DNA of 64,000 bases from Rhodococcus sp. X156. GTDB taxonomy: Bacteria; Actinomycetota; Actinomycetes; Mycobacteriales; Mycobacteriaceae. The stretch is taken from the NCBI RefSeq assembly GCF_004006015.1, contig NZ_CP034766.1:1-64000 (forward strand), given 5' to 3'. A program made the position numbers and the translations under genes. Below, in pieces: positions 30,674-39,631 of the stretch (its first letter is position 1; the number at the start of each line of letters is the position of its first letter). The notes below the pieces were generated by a model. It had not been told where the DNA came from. It did no database searches and was given only the letters and a program-made list of their open reading frames with translations.

Positions 30674-31420
30674 GTGCTGCAGGTCCAGGACCTCGTCACC
30701 CGGTACGGCCCGGTGACCGCGCTCGACAAGGTCGGCTTCGAGCTGGAGACCGGCCGCATCACCGCGGTGCTCGGCGCCAACGGCGCCGGCAAGACCTCGC
30801 TGCTGCGCACCATCAGCGGGCTCGTCCGCCCGGACAGCGGCCGGGTGCTGCTGGAGGGCAGCGACATCACCTCGGCGCCCGTGGAGCAGATGGTGCGCCG
30901 CGGCATGGCGCACGTCCCCGAGGGGCGCGGCGTGATCGCCGAGCTCACGGTGGCGGAGAACCTCCGGCTGGGGATGCTGGGTGCCGCCAAGACGGCTCCC
31001 GGCACCGACAGCAGCGACCTGGCCGGCGGCAGCGACCTGGCGGTGACCACCCTCGCCGACGCCTACAACCTGTTCCCCGTCCTCGGGGAGCGCCACACCG
31101 CCCAGGCGCACGTGCTCTCCGGCGGTGAGCGCCAGATGCTGGTCATCGCGCGGGCACTGCTGTCGCGGCCGCGGCTGCTGCTGCTGGACGAGCCCTCGCT
31201 CGGCCTGGCGCCACGCATCGTCGCGCAGATCTTCGGCCTGCTCCGCCGGCTCGTGGACTCCACCGGGCTGACGGTGCTGCTGGTCGAGCAGAACGCCCGC
31301 AGCGCGCTGTCCATCGCCGACACCGGCGTGGTGCTCAACCTGGGCCGGGTGGTGGCCACCGACTCCGCAGCCGCCCTGCTCGACGACAGCGCCCTGCGCC
31401 ACTCCTACCTGGGCTTCTGA
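30674..31420 (+). CDS. livF: Branched-chain amino-acid-type ABC transporter ATPase LivF
   Basis: The second ATPase of the transporter, 248 residues. Walker A GANGAGKTS, signature LSGGE (148-152), Walker B LLLLDEPSLGLAP and H-loop-equivalent VEQN are normal. A 20-residue insertion rich in Thr, Asp and Gly (about 102-125) is unusual for LivF. The GTG start is one base after the livG stop. Its normal signature contrasts with the altered one in LivG, which hints at one weak and one strong ATP site. Confidence 0.93.
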   Translation: MLQVQDLVTRYGPVTALDKVGFELETGRITAVLGANGAGKTSLLRTISGLVRPDSGRVLLEGSDITSAPVEQMVRRGMAHVPEGRGVIAELTVAENLRLGMLGAAKTAPGTDSSDLAGGSDLAVTTLADAYNLFPVLGERHTAQAHVLSGGERQMLVIARALLSRPRLLLLDEPSLGLAPRIVAQIFGLLRRLVDSTGLTVLLVEQNARSALSIADTGVVLNLGRVVATDSAAALLDDSALRHSYLGF

Positions 31421-31475
31421 CCACCGGCCACCGACCGCCCGGCCGCTGACTGCCTCCGACGACCTGGAGCCCGCC

Positions 31476-32354
31476 TTGCAGCACTTCGTGAACGTCTTCC
31501 TCAACGGGCTGAGCCTGGGGATGATCATCGCCGCCTTCGCCCTCGCCCTGGTCCTCATCTTCCGGTCCACCCGCATCGTGAACTTCGCGCAGGGCTCCAT
31601 GGCGATGTTCACCACCTACCTCGCCCTCGAGGTGGTCAGCGCCGGCTACTCCTACTGGCTGGCCTTCGCCGTGGCCCTGGCGGCCGGCTTCGTGCTCGGC
31701 GGGCTGATCGAGCGGGTGGTGATGCGCCCGGTGGAGGGCAAGGCCGAGCTGAACGCGGTGATCGTCACCCTCGGCCTGTTCGTGGCCATCCAGGCGCTGG
31801 CGGCCATCCTCTTCGGCTCCTCGTTCAAGTCCTTCCCCTCCCCGGTGGGGCTGACCGGGTTCCAGGTGGGCAGCTTCAACCTGGCGCTCACCCCCACCGG
31901 CCTGCTGGTCTACGGGGTGGTGCTGGTGGTCCTGGTGGGCATCGTCGTGCTCTTCCAGCGCACCAACCTGGGCCTGACCATGCGCGCCGCGGCGTTCGAC
32001 AACGAGGTGTCGCGGCTGCTCGGCGTGCGGGTCTCCCGACTGCTCACCTTCGGCTGGGCGCTGGCCGGGCTGGTCGGCGCGGTGGCCGGGATGCTGATCG
32101 CCACCGGCAGCCTGGTCTCGCCGGGCTACATGGAGCCGATCATCGTGCTCGGCTTCGTCGCCGCCGTGATCGGCGGCCTGGACAGCCCGGTGGGCGCTGT
32201 CGTCGGAGGTCTGCTGCTGGGGGTCGTGCTCTCCGGCGTCAGCGGCTACCTGGCCCCCGAGCTGGTCAACCTCTCCGCGCTGGCCCTGCTGATCGTGGTG
32301 CTCCTGCTGAGACCGAGCGGGCTGTTCTCCAGCGCCGTCGCCCGCAGGGTCTGA
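31476..32354 (+). CDS. livH: Branched-chain amino-acid-type ABC permease LivH
   Basis: A 292-residue membrane protein with about eight helices and the LivH signatures NFAQGSMAM, ERVVMRPV, MRAAAFDNEVSRLLG and GLDSPVGAVVGGLLLG. It forms the membrane channel with LivM. A TTG at 31476 after GGAG is the likely start; GTG at 31488 is an alternative. It follows livF by 55 bases. Confidence 0.92.
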   Translation: MQHFVNVFLNGLSLGMIIAAFALALVLIFRSTRIVNFAQGSMAMFTTYLALEVVSAGYSYWLAFAVALAAGFVLGGLIERVVMRPVEGKAELNAVIVTLGLFVAIQALAAILFGSSFKSFPSPVGLTGFQVGSFNLALTPTGLLVYGVVLVVLVGIVVLFQRTNLGLTMRAAAFDNEVSRLLGVRVSRLLTFGWALAGLVGAVAGMLIATGSLVSPGYMEPIIVLGFVAAVIGGLDSPVGAVVGGLLLGVVLSGVSGYLAPELVNLSALALLIVVLLLRPSGLFSSAVARRV

Positions 32355-32366
32355 CAAGGAGTGATG

Positions 32367-33479
32367 ATGCGACACAGCCTTGCGCCCGCCAACCTGGTGC
32401 GGTCGAACCTCGTGCGCCAGCTGCTCGTGGCCCTGGTGGTGCTGGTGGTGGCGGTGGCGGTGCTGGAGTCCACCAGCTCCTTCCGCAACTCCCAGCTGGC
32501 CACCATGTCCTACTACTGCATCGCCACGGTGGGGCTGACCCTGCTGACCGGGCTGAACGGGCAGATCTCGCTGGGGCACGGCGCGCTGCTGGCCGTGGGG
32601 GCCTACACCGCCGCGCTGATGCTGCGGGCCGACGAGCCGCTGGCCTTCCCGCTCATCGCCCTGACGGCCATCCTGGTCACCTCGCTGGTGGGCCTGGTGG
32701 TGGGCCTGGCCGCGGCCCGGCTGCGCGGGCCCTACCTCGCCGGGGCCACCCTGGCGCTCGCTGTGGCACTGCCCGGGCTGGCGCTGTACTTCAGCGACAC
32801 CCTCGGCGGCGAGGCTGGGCTCACCGTGCCCACCCCGCCGGCCCCGGCGTGGTTCAAGGACCTCGTCGACACGCTCAGCGGCAACCCGGTCACCGGCACC
32901 AAGTACGTCGCCTACCTCGGCTGGGTGGCCTTCGCCATCACCCTGTTCCTGCTGCTCAACCTCACCCGCAGCCACGTGGGTCGGCACTGGCGGGCGGTGC
33001 GCGACAACGATGTCGCCGCCGAGCTGGCCGGGATCAACCTCGGCCGCACCCGGGTGCAGGCGTTCGTGGTCAGCGCGGCGTGCGCCGGGCTCGCGGGGGC
33101 GGTGATGGCGCTGGTGGTGCGGCTGGCCGCGCCCAGCGCGTTCACGCTGGTGCTGTCGCTGGGTCTGCTCACCGCCATCGTCATCGGCGGTCTCGGCTCC
33201 ATGAGCGGGGCAGTGCTGGGATCGGCGGTGCTGGTGTTCCTGCCCGGCACGGTCACCGACTTCGCCACCGCCCGCGGCCTCGACAGCACCCAGGCCGCCC
33301 AGCTGGCCCCGCTGATCTACGGCGTCGTGCTGGTGCTGGTGATCCTGCTGGCGCCCACCGGGCTGTTCGGCACCCTCGCCACGGCCTACCGGCGCTTCCG
33401 GTCGACCAGGTCCACCCAGAAACCCACCCCACCGCGGTCCACCCCACCGGGCCCGGTCCAGCTGAAGGAGAAGGCATGA
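32367..33479 (+). CDS. livM: Branched-chain amino-acid-type ABC permease LivM
   Basis: A 370-residue membrane protein, partner of LivH, with LTGLNGQISLGHGALLAVGA and RAVRDNDVAAELAGI, which are LivM signatures, and nine to ten helices. The cytoplasmic tail is Thr/Pro-rich. Three start codons lie close together (GTG 32361, ATG 32364, ATG 32367); 32367 has the best distance from AAGGAG (32356-32361). It overlaps livK by four bases. Confidence 0.92.
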   Translation: MRHSLAPANLVRSNLVRQLLVALVVLVVAVAVLESTSSFRNSQLATMSYYCIATVGLTLLTGLNGQISLGHGALLAVGAYTAALMLRADEPLAFPLIALTAILVTSLVGLVVGLAAARLRGPYLAGATLALAVALPGLALYFSDTLGGEAGLTVPTPPAPAWFKDLVDTLSGNPVTGTKYVAYLGWVAFAITLFLLLNLTRSHVGRHWRAVRDNDVAAELAGINLGRTRVQAFVVSAACAGLAGAVMALVVRLAAPSAFTLVLSLGLLTAIVIGGLGSMSGAVLGSAVLVFLPGTVTDFATARGLDSTQAAQLAPLIYGVVLVLVILLAPTGLFGTLATAYRRFRSTRSTQKPTPPRSTPPGPVQLKEKA

Positions 33480-34801
33480 CCATCCGAAAGAGACGAGGCC
33501 TGGCCCTGGCCGGCCTGCTCAGCGCGACCGCGCTGGTCCTGTCCGCCTGCGGCGGCGGGGGCAGCGGTGAGGGCGGCGACGCCTCCGACGTGGGCGTCAC
33601 CGCGGACAAGGTGGTGATCGGGGGGCACTACCCCCTCACCGGGGTTGCCGCCCCCGGCTACAGCGAGATCCCGGTCGGCGCCAAGGCGTACTACGACTTC
33701 GTGAACAAGGCGGGTGGGGTGAACGGCCGCCAGATCGAGTTCAAGTACCTCGACGACGGCTACAACCCGGCCAAGACCAGCGAGGTGGTCAACCAGCTGG
33801 TGCTCAAGGACCAGGTCTTCGCCATCGTCGGTGGGCTGGGCACCCCGACGCACAGCGCGGTGGTGGACTTCCTGAACTCGGAGAAGGTGCCCGACCTGCT
33901 GGTCTCCTCGGGGTCGCTGATGTGGGACCAGCCGAAGGAAGACCCGATGACCTTCGGCTGGCAGACCGACTACGAGAGCGAGGGCAAGGTCCTCGGCCAG
34001 TACATCCAGAAGAACATGCCGGGCGCCAAGGTCGGGCTGTTCCTGCAGGACGACGACCTCGGGGCGGACGGCGCCAAGGGTGTCAAGCAGTTCGTCGGCA
34101 ACCAGGTGGTGGCCGAGGTCAAGTACGTGCCGGGCAACACCGACGTCGGCCCGCAGCTGGCCAACCTGCAGAAGGCGGGGGCGGACGTGGTGGTCGGCTT
34201 CAACGTGCCCTCCTACACCGCGGTGTCCCAGCTGACCGCGATGAAGCTCAACTACAAGCCGAAGTGGCTCTACTCCAACGTGGGGTCGGACCCGAAGCTC
34301 GTCGGCTCGCTGCTGAACCGGTTCTCCGAGGGCAAGGTCACCGGCCCGAGCCCGCTGGCCGGGGTGTTCACCACCGAGTACATCCCCGGTGTGGACAGCG
34401 CCGACGACCCCTGGGTGCAGCTGTGGCAGAAGGTCTGGAAGGAGCACGGGGACGGCACCGAGCTGACCAACTACAAGATCTACGGCATGTCTGAGGCGTT
34501 CACCTTCGTGCAGGCGCTGCAGGCTGCCGGCGCCAGCCCCACCCGGGAGGGCATCGTCAAGGCGATCGAGACGCAGGGCAAGGACTTCCAGGGGCCCAAC
34601 CTGGTGCCCTACCGCTACTCCAGCGACCGGCACGCCGGAATCGGGGGCATGCGGGTGGTGCAGCTCGACGCCAAGGCCGACGGTGTCCCCGTGACCCCGC
34701 TGCTGCAGACCGACGTCGGGGACGCCCCGATCACTGAGTACACCGGCAAGCCGGCCACCCCGCCGGCCAGCGGGATCCCGGACGTGAAGCCCGCGGGCTG
34801 A
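33476..34801 (+). CDS. livK: ABC transporter substrate-binding lipoprotein, LivK type
   Basis: The extracytoplasmic binding protein of the transporter. The 441-residue product has a lipoprotein signal (MTIRKRRG, hydrophobic core, lipobox LSAC with C25), a Gly/Ser linker and a type 1 periplasmic-binding fold (IGGHYPLTG, FAIVGGLGTPT, GLFLQDDDLGADG, ADVVVGFN). It starts inside the livM stop (ATGA). The substrate may not be a branched-chain amino acid: the family also takes up amides, urea, aromatic acids and acyl compounds. A strong terminator follows. Confidence 0.92.
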   Translation: MTIRKRRGLALAGLLSATALVLSACGGGGSGEGGDASDVGVTADKVVIGGHYPLTGVAAPGYSEIPVGAKAYYDFVNKAGGVNGRQIEFKYLDDGYNPAKTSEVVNQLVLKDQVFAIVGGLGTPTHSAVVDFLNSEKVPDLLVSSGSLMWDQPKEDPMTFGWQTDYESEGKVLGQYIQKNMPGAKVGLFLQDDDLGADGAKGVKQFVGNQVVAEVKYVPGNTDVGPQLANLQKAGADVVVGFNVPSYTAVSQLTAMKLNYKPKWLYSNVGSDPKLVGSLLNRFSEGKVTGPSPLAGVFTTEYIPGVDSADDPWVQLWQKVWKEHGDGTELTNYKIYGMSEAFTFVQALQAAGASPTREGIVKAIETQGKDFQGPNLVPYRYSSDRHAGIGGMRVVQLDAKADGVPVTPLLQTDVGDAPITEYTGKPATPPASGIPDVKPAG

Positions 34802-34821
34802 TCCCGAGAGACCGACCACCA

Positions 34822-34855
34822 GGCGCCCGCCCCGCCCTGCACCGGGGCGGGCGCC
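34822..34855 (+). terminator. Terminator of the liv operon
   Basis: Perfect 13-bp GC stem, GGCGCCCGCCCCG / CGGGGCGGGCGCC, with an 8-base loop, 20 bases after livK. Confidence 0.85.
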
Positions 34856-35040
34856 CTGCCGTGTGCCGAGAAGAGACCGGGGTCACACTACGAGCCGGCC
34901 GGGCTGCAGCGGGCCCTGCGCGCCCTGCCAGCCGGCACCGGCGACGGGCAGGTGGCAGGGTCCAGCAGCGGGGGCGCCAGCCCCGAGCGCGGTACGGATC
35001 CGTTGACCAGCAGGGAGACAGACGTGGGCAAGGCGACCTC

Positions 35041-36045
35041 ATGACCAGCAGCGAGCCGATCACCGTGGCCGTCACCGGGCCCACCGGTGAGATCGGCGCC
35101 GCCGCCGTGGAGGCGCTGGAGCGGGATCCGGCCGTGGGCACGGTGCTGGGGATGGCGCGGCGCCCCTTCGACCCGGCCGAGCGGGGCTGGACCAAGACCC
35201 AGTACCGCCAGGGCGACATCCTCGACCCCGTGGCCGTGCGGGACCTGGTGGCCGAGGCCGACGTGGTGGTGCACCTGGCGTACCTGATCATGGGCTCGCG
35301 CGAGGAGAGCCAGCGGATCAACCTGGCCGGGACCCGCAACGTCTTCGAGGCCACCGTCACCGCCGCCCGGCCGCGGCGGCTGGTCTACACCTCCTCGGTC
35401 GCCGCCTACGGCTACCACAGCGACAACCCGGTGCCGCTCACCGAGGACGTGCCGGTGCGCGGATCGGCGGAGCACTACTACTCCGAGCAGAAGGCCGCCT
35501 GCGAGCAGCTGCTGGCCGAGACCACCGCCGGGTCCGACCTGCAGGTGTACGTGCTGCGCCCGTGCATCGTCGCGGGACCACGGGCGACGGCGCTGGCCCG
35601 CAGCATGCCCTGGAAGAAGGTGAGCGACCGGCTGCCCGGCGCCGTGCTGCGGCTGCTGGACGCCGCCCCCGGGGTGGCGCCGGTGATCCCGGACCCCGGG
35701 GTGCCCGTGCAGCTGGTGCACCACGACGACGTGGCGTCGGCCATCGTCGCCGCCGTGCTGGGCGTGGGAGCTCCCGGCGCCTACAACCTGGCCGGGGACG
35801 GCGAGATCACCCTCACCGACGTGGCGCACGCGCTGGGGGCGCACGCGGTGTCGGTGCCGCCGGCGCTGGCCACGGTCACCGCCGAGGTGGTGGCCCGGCT
35901 GCCGCTGGTGCCCGCCATGGCCGAGTGGGTGCACATCCTGCGCACCTCGGTGGTGATGGACACCAGCCGCGCCAAGCACGAGCTGCAGTGGAAGCCGGCG
36001 CACACCAGCGCGCAGACGCTGGCGGAGATGGCCGCGGTGCTCTAG
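35041..36045 (+). CDS. NAD-dependent epimerase/dehydratase family protein
   Basis: An extended short-chain dehydrogenase of 334 residues with the Rossmann motif TGPTGEIG (13-20), DILD, HLAYLIMGS, the serine/tyrosine pair in TSSVAAYGYH and YYSEQKAACEQ, and a C-terminal LQWKPAHTS typical of SDR epimerases. The dinucleotide motif is GPTGEIG instead of GxxGxxG with the last glycine in place, which is allowed. The substrate is unknown. The 239-base gap upstream holds the liv terminator and otherwise nothing clear. Confidence 0.82.
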   Translation: MTSSEPITVAVTGPTGEIGAAAVEALERDPAVGTVLGMARRPFDPAERGWTKTQYRQGDILDPVAVRDLVAEADVVVHLAYLIMGSREESQRINLAGTRNVFEATVTAARPRRLVYTSSVAAYGYHSDNPVPLTEDVPVRGSAEHYYSEQKAACEQLLAETTAGSDLQVYVLRPCIVAGPRATALARSMPWKKVSDRLPGAVLRLLDAAPGVAPVIPDPGVPVQLVHHDDVASAIVAAVLGVGAPGAYNLAGDGEITLTDVAHALGAHAVSVPPALATVTAEVVARLPLVPAMAEWVHILRTSVVMDTSRAKHELQWKPAHTSAQTLAEMAAVL

Positions 36046-36050
36046 CCGGG

Positions 36051-36686
36051 CTACCGCGCGTCCACCGAGCGCGGCCGCGGGGCCAGCGGCACCACCGGCA
36101 GGATCACCCGCCCCCAGGTGGCGTTGGCGACCCCGGCGAAGGAGGCGTACGCCGCGGCCGCTGCCGTCGCCAGCCCGACGTAGCCGCCCCACTTCAGCAC
36201 CGACGTGCTGTCCATGTACTCGCCGGTGCACAGCAGGATGAAGGTGGCGGCCAGCAGCAGGAACACCAGGGCCACCGCGGCGCTCACCCGCAGCGAGGCG
36301 ACGAGCATGTAGCAGGTGAAGATCGCCCAGCCCAGCAGGAACACCCCGATGGCCTTGTGCGCGGTGTCCGGGGGCAGCTCGTCGTGGAAGAACTGCACGA
36401 AGGCGGCGTAGGACAGCCAGAACGCCCCGTAGGAGGTGAACGCCGTCGCGCCGAAGACGTTGCGGTTGCGGAACTCCCACATCCCAGCCAGCAGCTGGGC
36501 GATCCCGCCGTAGAACAGCGCCAGCGGGAGCACCACGGCGTCGAGGTCGGCCGGGAGCAGGTCGGCGTTGAACACCGAGACCACGAACGTCGTCATGGCG
36601 AAGGCGGCCAGGCCCAGCGGGGCGGGGTCGGCGACGCCTGGCTCCGCCGCCACGGCTGGGGTGGGCTCGGAACGGATTGTGCTCAT
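36051..36686 (-). CDS. Acetate uptake transporter family protein (GPR1/FUN34/YaaH)
   Basis: The 211-residue protein has six transmembrane helices and matches the AceTr (SatP/YaaH) family, which moves acetate and succinate. The entry motif is DPAPLGL rather than the usual NPAPLGL. Other family features, GGIAQLLAGMWEFRNRNVFGATAF and the charged loops, are intact. The ATG at 36686 follows GAGGAGG. It converges with the epimerase gene, five bases between stops. Confidence 0.85.
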   Translation of the reverse strand: MSTIRSEPTPAVAAEPGVADPAPLGLAAFAMTTFVVSVFNADLLPADLDAVVLPLALFYGGIAQLLAGMWEFRNRNVFGATAFTSYGAFWLSYAAFVQFFHDELPPDTAHKAIGVFLLGWAIFTCYMLVASLRVSAAVALVFLLLAATFILLCTGEYMDSTSVLKWGGYVGLATAAAAAYASFAGVANATWGRVILPVVPLAPRPRSVDAR

Positions 36687-36842
36687 CGGCGCCTCCTCGG
36701 GTGGGTCGCCCGGGGAGCGACCATGGGCTGTGCTCCACGTCACGCTAGGCAGGAATCTGTTGCCTCGCCGCACGAGCGCCGACGGTGCTCCGCCGCAGGT
36801 CAGGGGCGTGCGCCGAAGGCGTTGCGCCCGAGTCGAAACGGC

Positions 36843-37667
36843 TCAGACGTCGGGCTCGCCCACCAGGGTCACCACGGAGAACACGTCCCCGGCAGGACCC
36901 TGCACCACGGCCAGCCGGCCGGCGGCGGTGTCCACCGGGTCGTTGAGCACGCGGGCGCCGAGCTCGGCTGCGCCGGCCACGGTGGCATCGGTGTCTGCGG
37001 AGGAGAAGTAGGTCATCCAGTGCGGCGGGATCTCCAGCGGGACGTCCTCGCCGAGCTGCGCCACCCCGCTGATGGTGCGTCCGTTGCTCTCGATCGAGCA
37101 GTACACCCACTCGTCGTCGCTGAGGTCGCGGGTGGTGTAGCCGAAGACCCGCCGGTAGAAGCCGGTGACCTCGGCGTAGTCGCGGGTCATCACCTCGTTC
37201 CAGCACACCGTGCCCGGCTCGCCCACCAGCTCTGCGCCGATGAGGCTGCCCGCCTGCCACAGTCCGAACCGCGCTCCACCAGGGTCGACGGCCAGCGCCC
37301 GCCGTCCCCCCGGCACGTCGGTGGGTGCAGTGGTCACCACGCCGCCGGAGCTGGTGACCCGCGCCGCGGTGGTGTCCACGTTCTCCACGGCCAGGTACGT
37401 CGTCCAGGCCGGCACCGGGCTCTCTGGCGCGCTGGGCAGCTCGCCCAGCCCAGCCACCGGGACCCCGTCCAGGGTGGCCAGCAGGTAGGCCGGGGCTGAC
37501 GTGTCGGGCCCAGCGGTGTCGGTGGTGGGGTGGGCCAGCGGCTCCGGGGCGCGGAAGTCCCAGCCGAAGACGCCTGCGTAGAACTGCCGGGCCGCGTCCA
37601 GGTCGGGCACCATCAGCTCGAACCAGCAGGGAGTGCCCTCTGGCCAGGGCTGGCTGCGGCGGGTCAC
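36843..37667 (-). CDS. Two-domain VOC (glyoxalase/bleomycin-resistance-like) protein
   Basis: The 274-residue protein is two VOC modules in a row. The first (about 10-130) opens with PCWFELMVPDLDAARQFYAGVFGWDF and the second (about 145-270) with VCWNEVMTRDYAEVTGFYRRVFGY. Similar tandem proteins are common in actinobacteria; their substrates are rarely known. The GTG at 37667 has no good ribosome site, so the start is tentative. 155 bases without a gene separate it from the acetate transporter. Confidence 0.82.
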   Translation of the reverse strand: MTRRSQPWPEGTPCWFELMVPDLDAARQFYAGVFGWDFRAPEPLAHPTTDTAGPDTSAPAYLLATLDGVPVAGLGELPSAPESPVPAWTTYLAVENVDTTAARVTSSGGVVTTAPTDVPGGRRALAVDPGGARFGLWQAGSLIGAELVGEPGTVCWNEVMTRDYAEVTGFYRRVFGYTTRDLSDDEWVYCSIESNGRTISGVAQLGEDVPLEIPPHWMTYFSSADTDATVAGAAELGARVLNDPVDTAAGRLAVVQGPAGDVFSVVTLVGEPDV

Positions 37668-37769
37668 CGCGGGTCCGGCGCTGGGCTGGGCAACGGTGCA
37701 CTCACGGGTCTGCCTCCCTGCCTGCCGGGTGCTCTAGTTCACAGTAGCCCGGCCGCGGTGCGACCCCGC

Positions 37770-39218
37770 TCAGCCCGTGATCAGCCAGCGGCCGGGGTCG
37801 GCGAGCCGGTCGGCTGCGGCCGGGCCCATGCTGCCCGGCTCGTAGGGCTGCAGCGCGGGACGGTTGGCCAGCAGCGGCTCCGCCACCTCCCAGACGTGCG
37901 CCAGGCCGTCGGGACGGGTGAACAGCGACCGGTCGCCCTGCAGGATGTCGTGGATCAGCCGCGCGTACGCCGACAGCGGCTCCCCGCCCGCCACCTCGCC
38001 CAGCGACAGGGTGGAGGTGCCCACCCCGAGGCTGAACTGTGGACCCGGCGCCTTGACCACCATGGACAGGTCTAGCTCGCCGCTGCCGCGCAGGGAGAAC
38101 GACACCACCTCGCAGTCGGTGGGCAGCTCGCCGCTGAACGGACCCGACGCGGGCGGGCGCAGCACCAGGCTGACCCGCTGCTCGGTGAGCGCCAGCTGCT
38201 TGCCGGTGCGCAGCAGGAACGGCACGCCCTGCCAGCGCTCGGTGTCCACCCACATCCGGGCGGCCACGAAGGTGTCGGTGGTGGAGTCGGCGGCCACCCC
38301 CTCGGTGTCGGTGTAGCCGGCGAACTGGCCGAGCACCACCTCCTCCGGGTCCAGCGGGCGGAAGGCGTCGATGACCGCCTCGCGGGCGCTCTGCAGGTCT
38401 TCGGCGGCCAGGCTCGTGGGCGGCTCCATCGCCACCTCCGCGGCCACCTGGAACAGGTGGGTGACCAGCATGTCCAGCACCGCACCGGTGGAGTCGTAGA
38501 ACTCCGCGCGCTCGGCGATGCCCAGCTCCTCGGGCACGTCGATCTGCACCTGGGCGATGTGCCGGTGGTTCCAGGCCCCCGCGAACAAGCCGTTGGCGAA
38601 GCGCAACACGTGCAGGTTCTGGGTGGCCTCCTTGCCCAGGAAGTGGTCGATCCGGTACACCTGCTGCTCCTGCAGCACCGAGTGCACCATCTCGTTGAGC
38701 TCGCGGAAGCTCTGCTCGGAGGTGCCGAAGGGCTTCTCGTAGACCACCCGGGATCCCTCGGCCAGCCCGTGCGCCCCGATGCCTTCGGTGATGCCGGCGA
38801 AGGCGGTGGGCGGGACCGCCAGGTACAGCACCCGCTGGGGATCCGCCGCGCCCACGTCCTTGGCTGCGAGGTCCAGCACCTCCAGCAGCTGACCGGCGTC
38901 GTCGCCGCTGAAGCCGCCGCCGGCGAACAGCAGCCGCGCGCTGAACTCCTCCCACGGTCCGTCGTCGGGATGGGTGCCGAACTCGGCCAGCACGTCGTGC
39001 ACGTGCGCGCGGAACTCGTCGTGGCTGCGCTCGCCCCGACCGCTGCCGACCAGCCGCCACTCCGGCGGGAGCAGGCCCTCGGCAGCCAGCTGGAAGAACG
39101 CCGGCAGCACCATGCGCCTGGCCAGGTCCCCGGTCGCGCCGTAGAGCACGAACAGGATGGGTTCTGCGGCACCGGAGCTGGCGTCGTCGGGGTGGGGGCG
39201 GGTGCTGGTGTCGGCCAC
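37770..39218 (-). CDS. zwf: Glucose-6-phosphate 1-dehydrogenase
   Basis: The first enzyme of the oxidative pentose phosphate pathway: glucose 6-phosphate to 6-phosphogluconolactone with NADP. From the GTG at 39218 it has 482 residues, with the cofactor motif GATGDLARR, EKPFG, the active-site RIDHFLGKE (H192), and the family end. A GTG at 39254 would add 12 residues; the shorter form has GGGA nearby. It is divergent from an S4-domain gene and not linked to opcA, tal or pgl here. It pairs functionally with gnd near the window start. Confidence 0.93.
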   Translation of the reverse strand: MADTSTRPHPDDASSGAAEPILFVLYGATGDLARRMVLPAFFQLAAEGLLPPEWRLVGSGRGERSHDEFRAHVHDVLAEFGTHPDDGPWEEFSARLLFAGGGFSGDDAGQLLEVLDLAAKDVGAADPQRVLYLAVPPTAFAGITEGIGAHGLAEGSRVVYEKPFGTSEQSFRELNEMVHSVLQEQQVYRIDHFLGKEATQNLHVLRFANGLFAGAWNHRHIAQVQIDVPEELGIAERAEFYDSTGAVLDMLVTHLFQVAAEVAMEPPTSLAAEDLQSAREAVIDAFRPLDPEEVVLGQFAGYTDTEGVAADSTTDTFVAARMWVDTERWQGVPFLLRTGKQLALTEQRVSLVLRPPASGPFSGELPTDCEVVSFSLRGSGELDLSMVVKAPGPQFSLGVGTSTLSLGEVAGGEPLSAYARLIHDILQGDRSLFTRPDGLAHVWEVAEPLLANRPALQPYEPGSMGPAAADRLADPGRWLITG

Positions 39219-39273
39219 GGTCCCAGCCTTGCCGGTGGTGGGCGATCCTGCCACCCCGGTGCATGATCAGGGG

Positions 39274-39498
39274 GTGCCACAACCCGTCGACGTCCCCATC
39301 CGTGACGACACCATCCGTCTCGGGCAGTTCCTGAAGCTCGCCAACCTGCTGGACTCCGGGGCGGAGGCCAAGGCGCTCATCGCCGACGGCCTGGTGCAGG
39401 TGGACGGCGAGGTGGAGCTGCGCCGTGGCCGCCAGCTGCACGGTGGCGAGGTGGTCTCCGTCCCCGGCGGGGCCGCGCGGGTCGTCACCGGCGGCTGA
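39274..39498 (+). CDS. Small S4-domain RNA-binding protein
   Basis: A 74-residue protein that is almost entirely an S4 domain (TIRLGQFLKLANLLDSGAEA, ADGLVQVDGEVELRRGRQL, GGEVVSV). Such single-domain proteins (YaaA/YbcJ type) bind RNA, often near ribosome or recF loci. The GTG at 39274 (MPQPVDVPIRDD) has no clear ribosome site and may be leaderless. Divergent from zwf. Confidence 0.85.
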   Translation: MPQPVDVPIRDDTIRLGQFLKLANLLDSGAEAKALIADGLVQVDGEVELRRGRQLHGGEVVSVPGGAARVVTGG

Positions 39499-39631
39499 CC
39501 GAGGGGGTGACCCTGACGTGCTCGGGGCCGCACCCTGAGCACGGACACCGGGTTGTCACCCTGTTGGCGGGTCGGCCAATCATCCTGCAGGGGGATGCGC
39601 CGGGCGGCCACCGTGACCAAGGATCGTCCCC

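Noticed and set aside
33476-34801. Calling the liv system a leucine transporter
   Set aside because: The fold is shared by transporters for many substrates, and the regulator resembles QsdR; the ligand cannot be read from the sequence.
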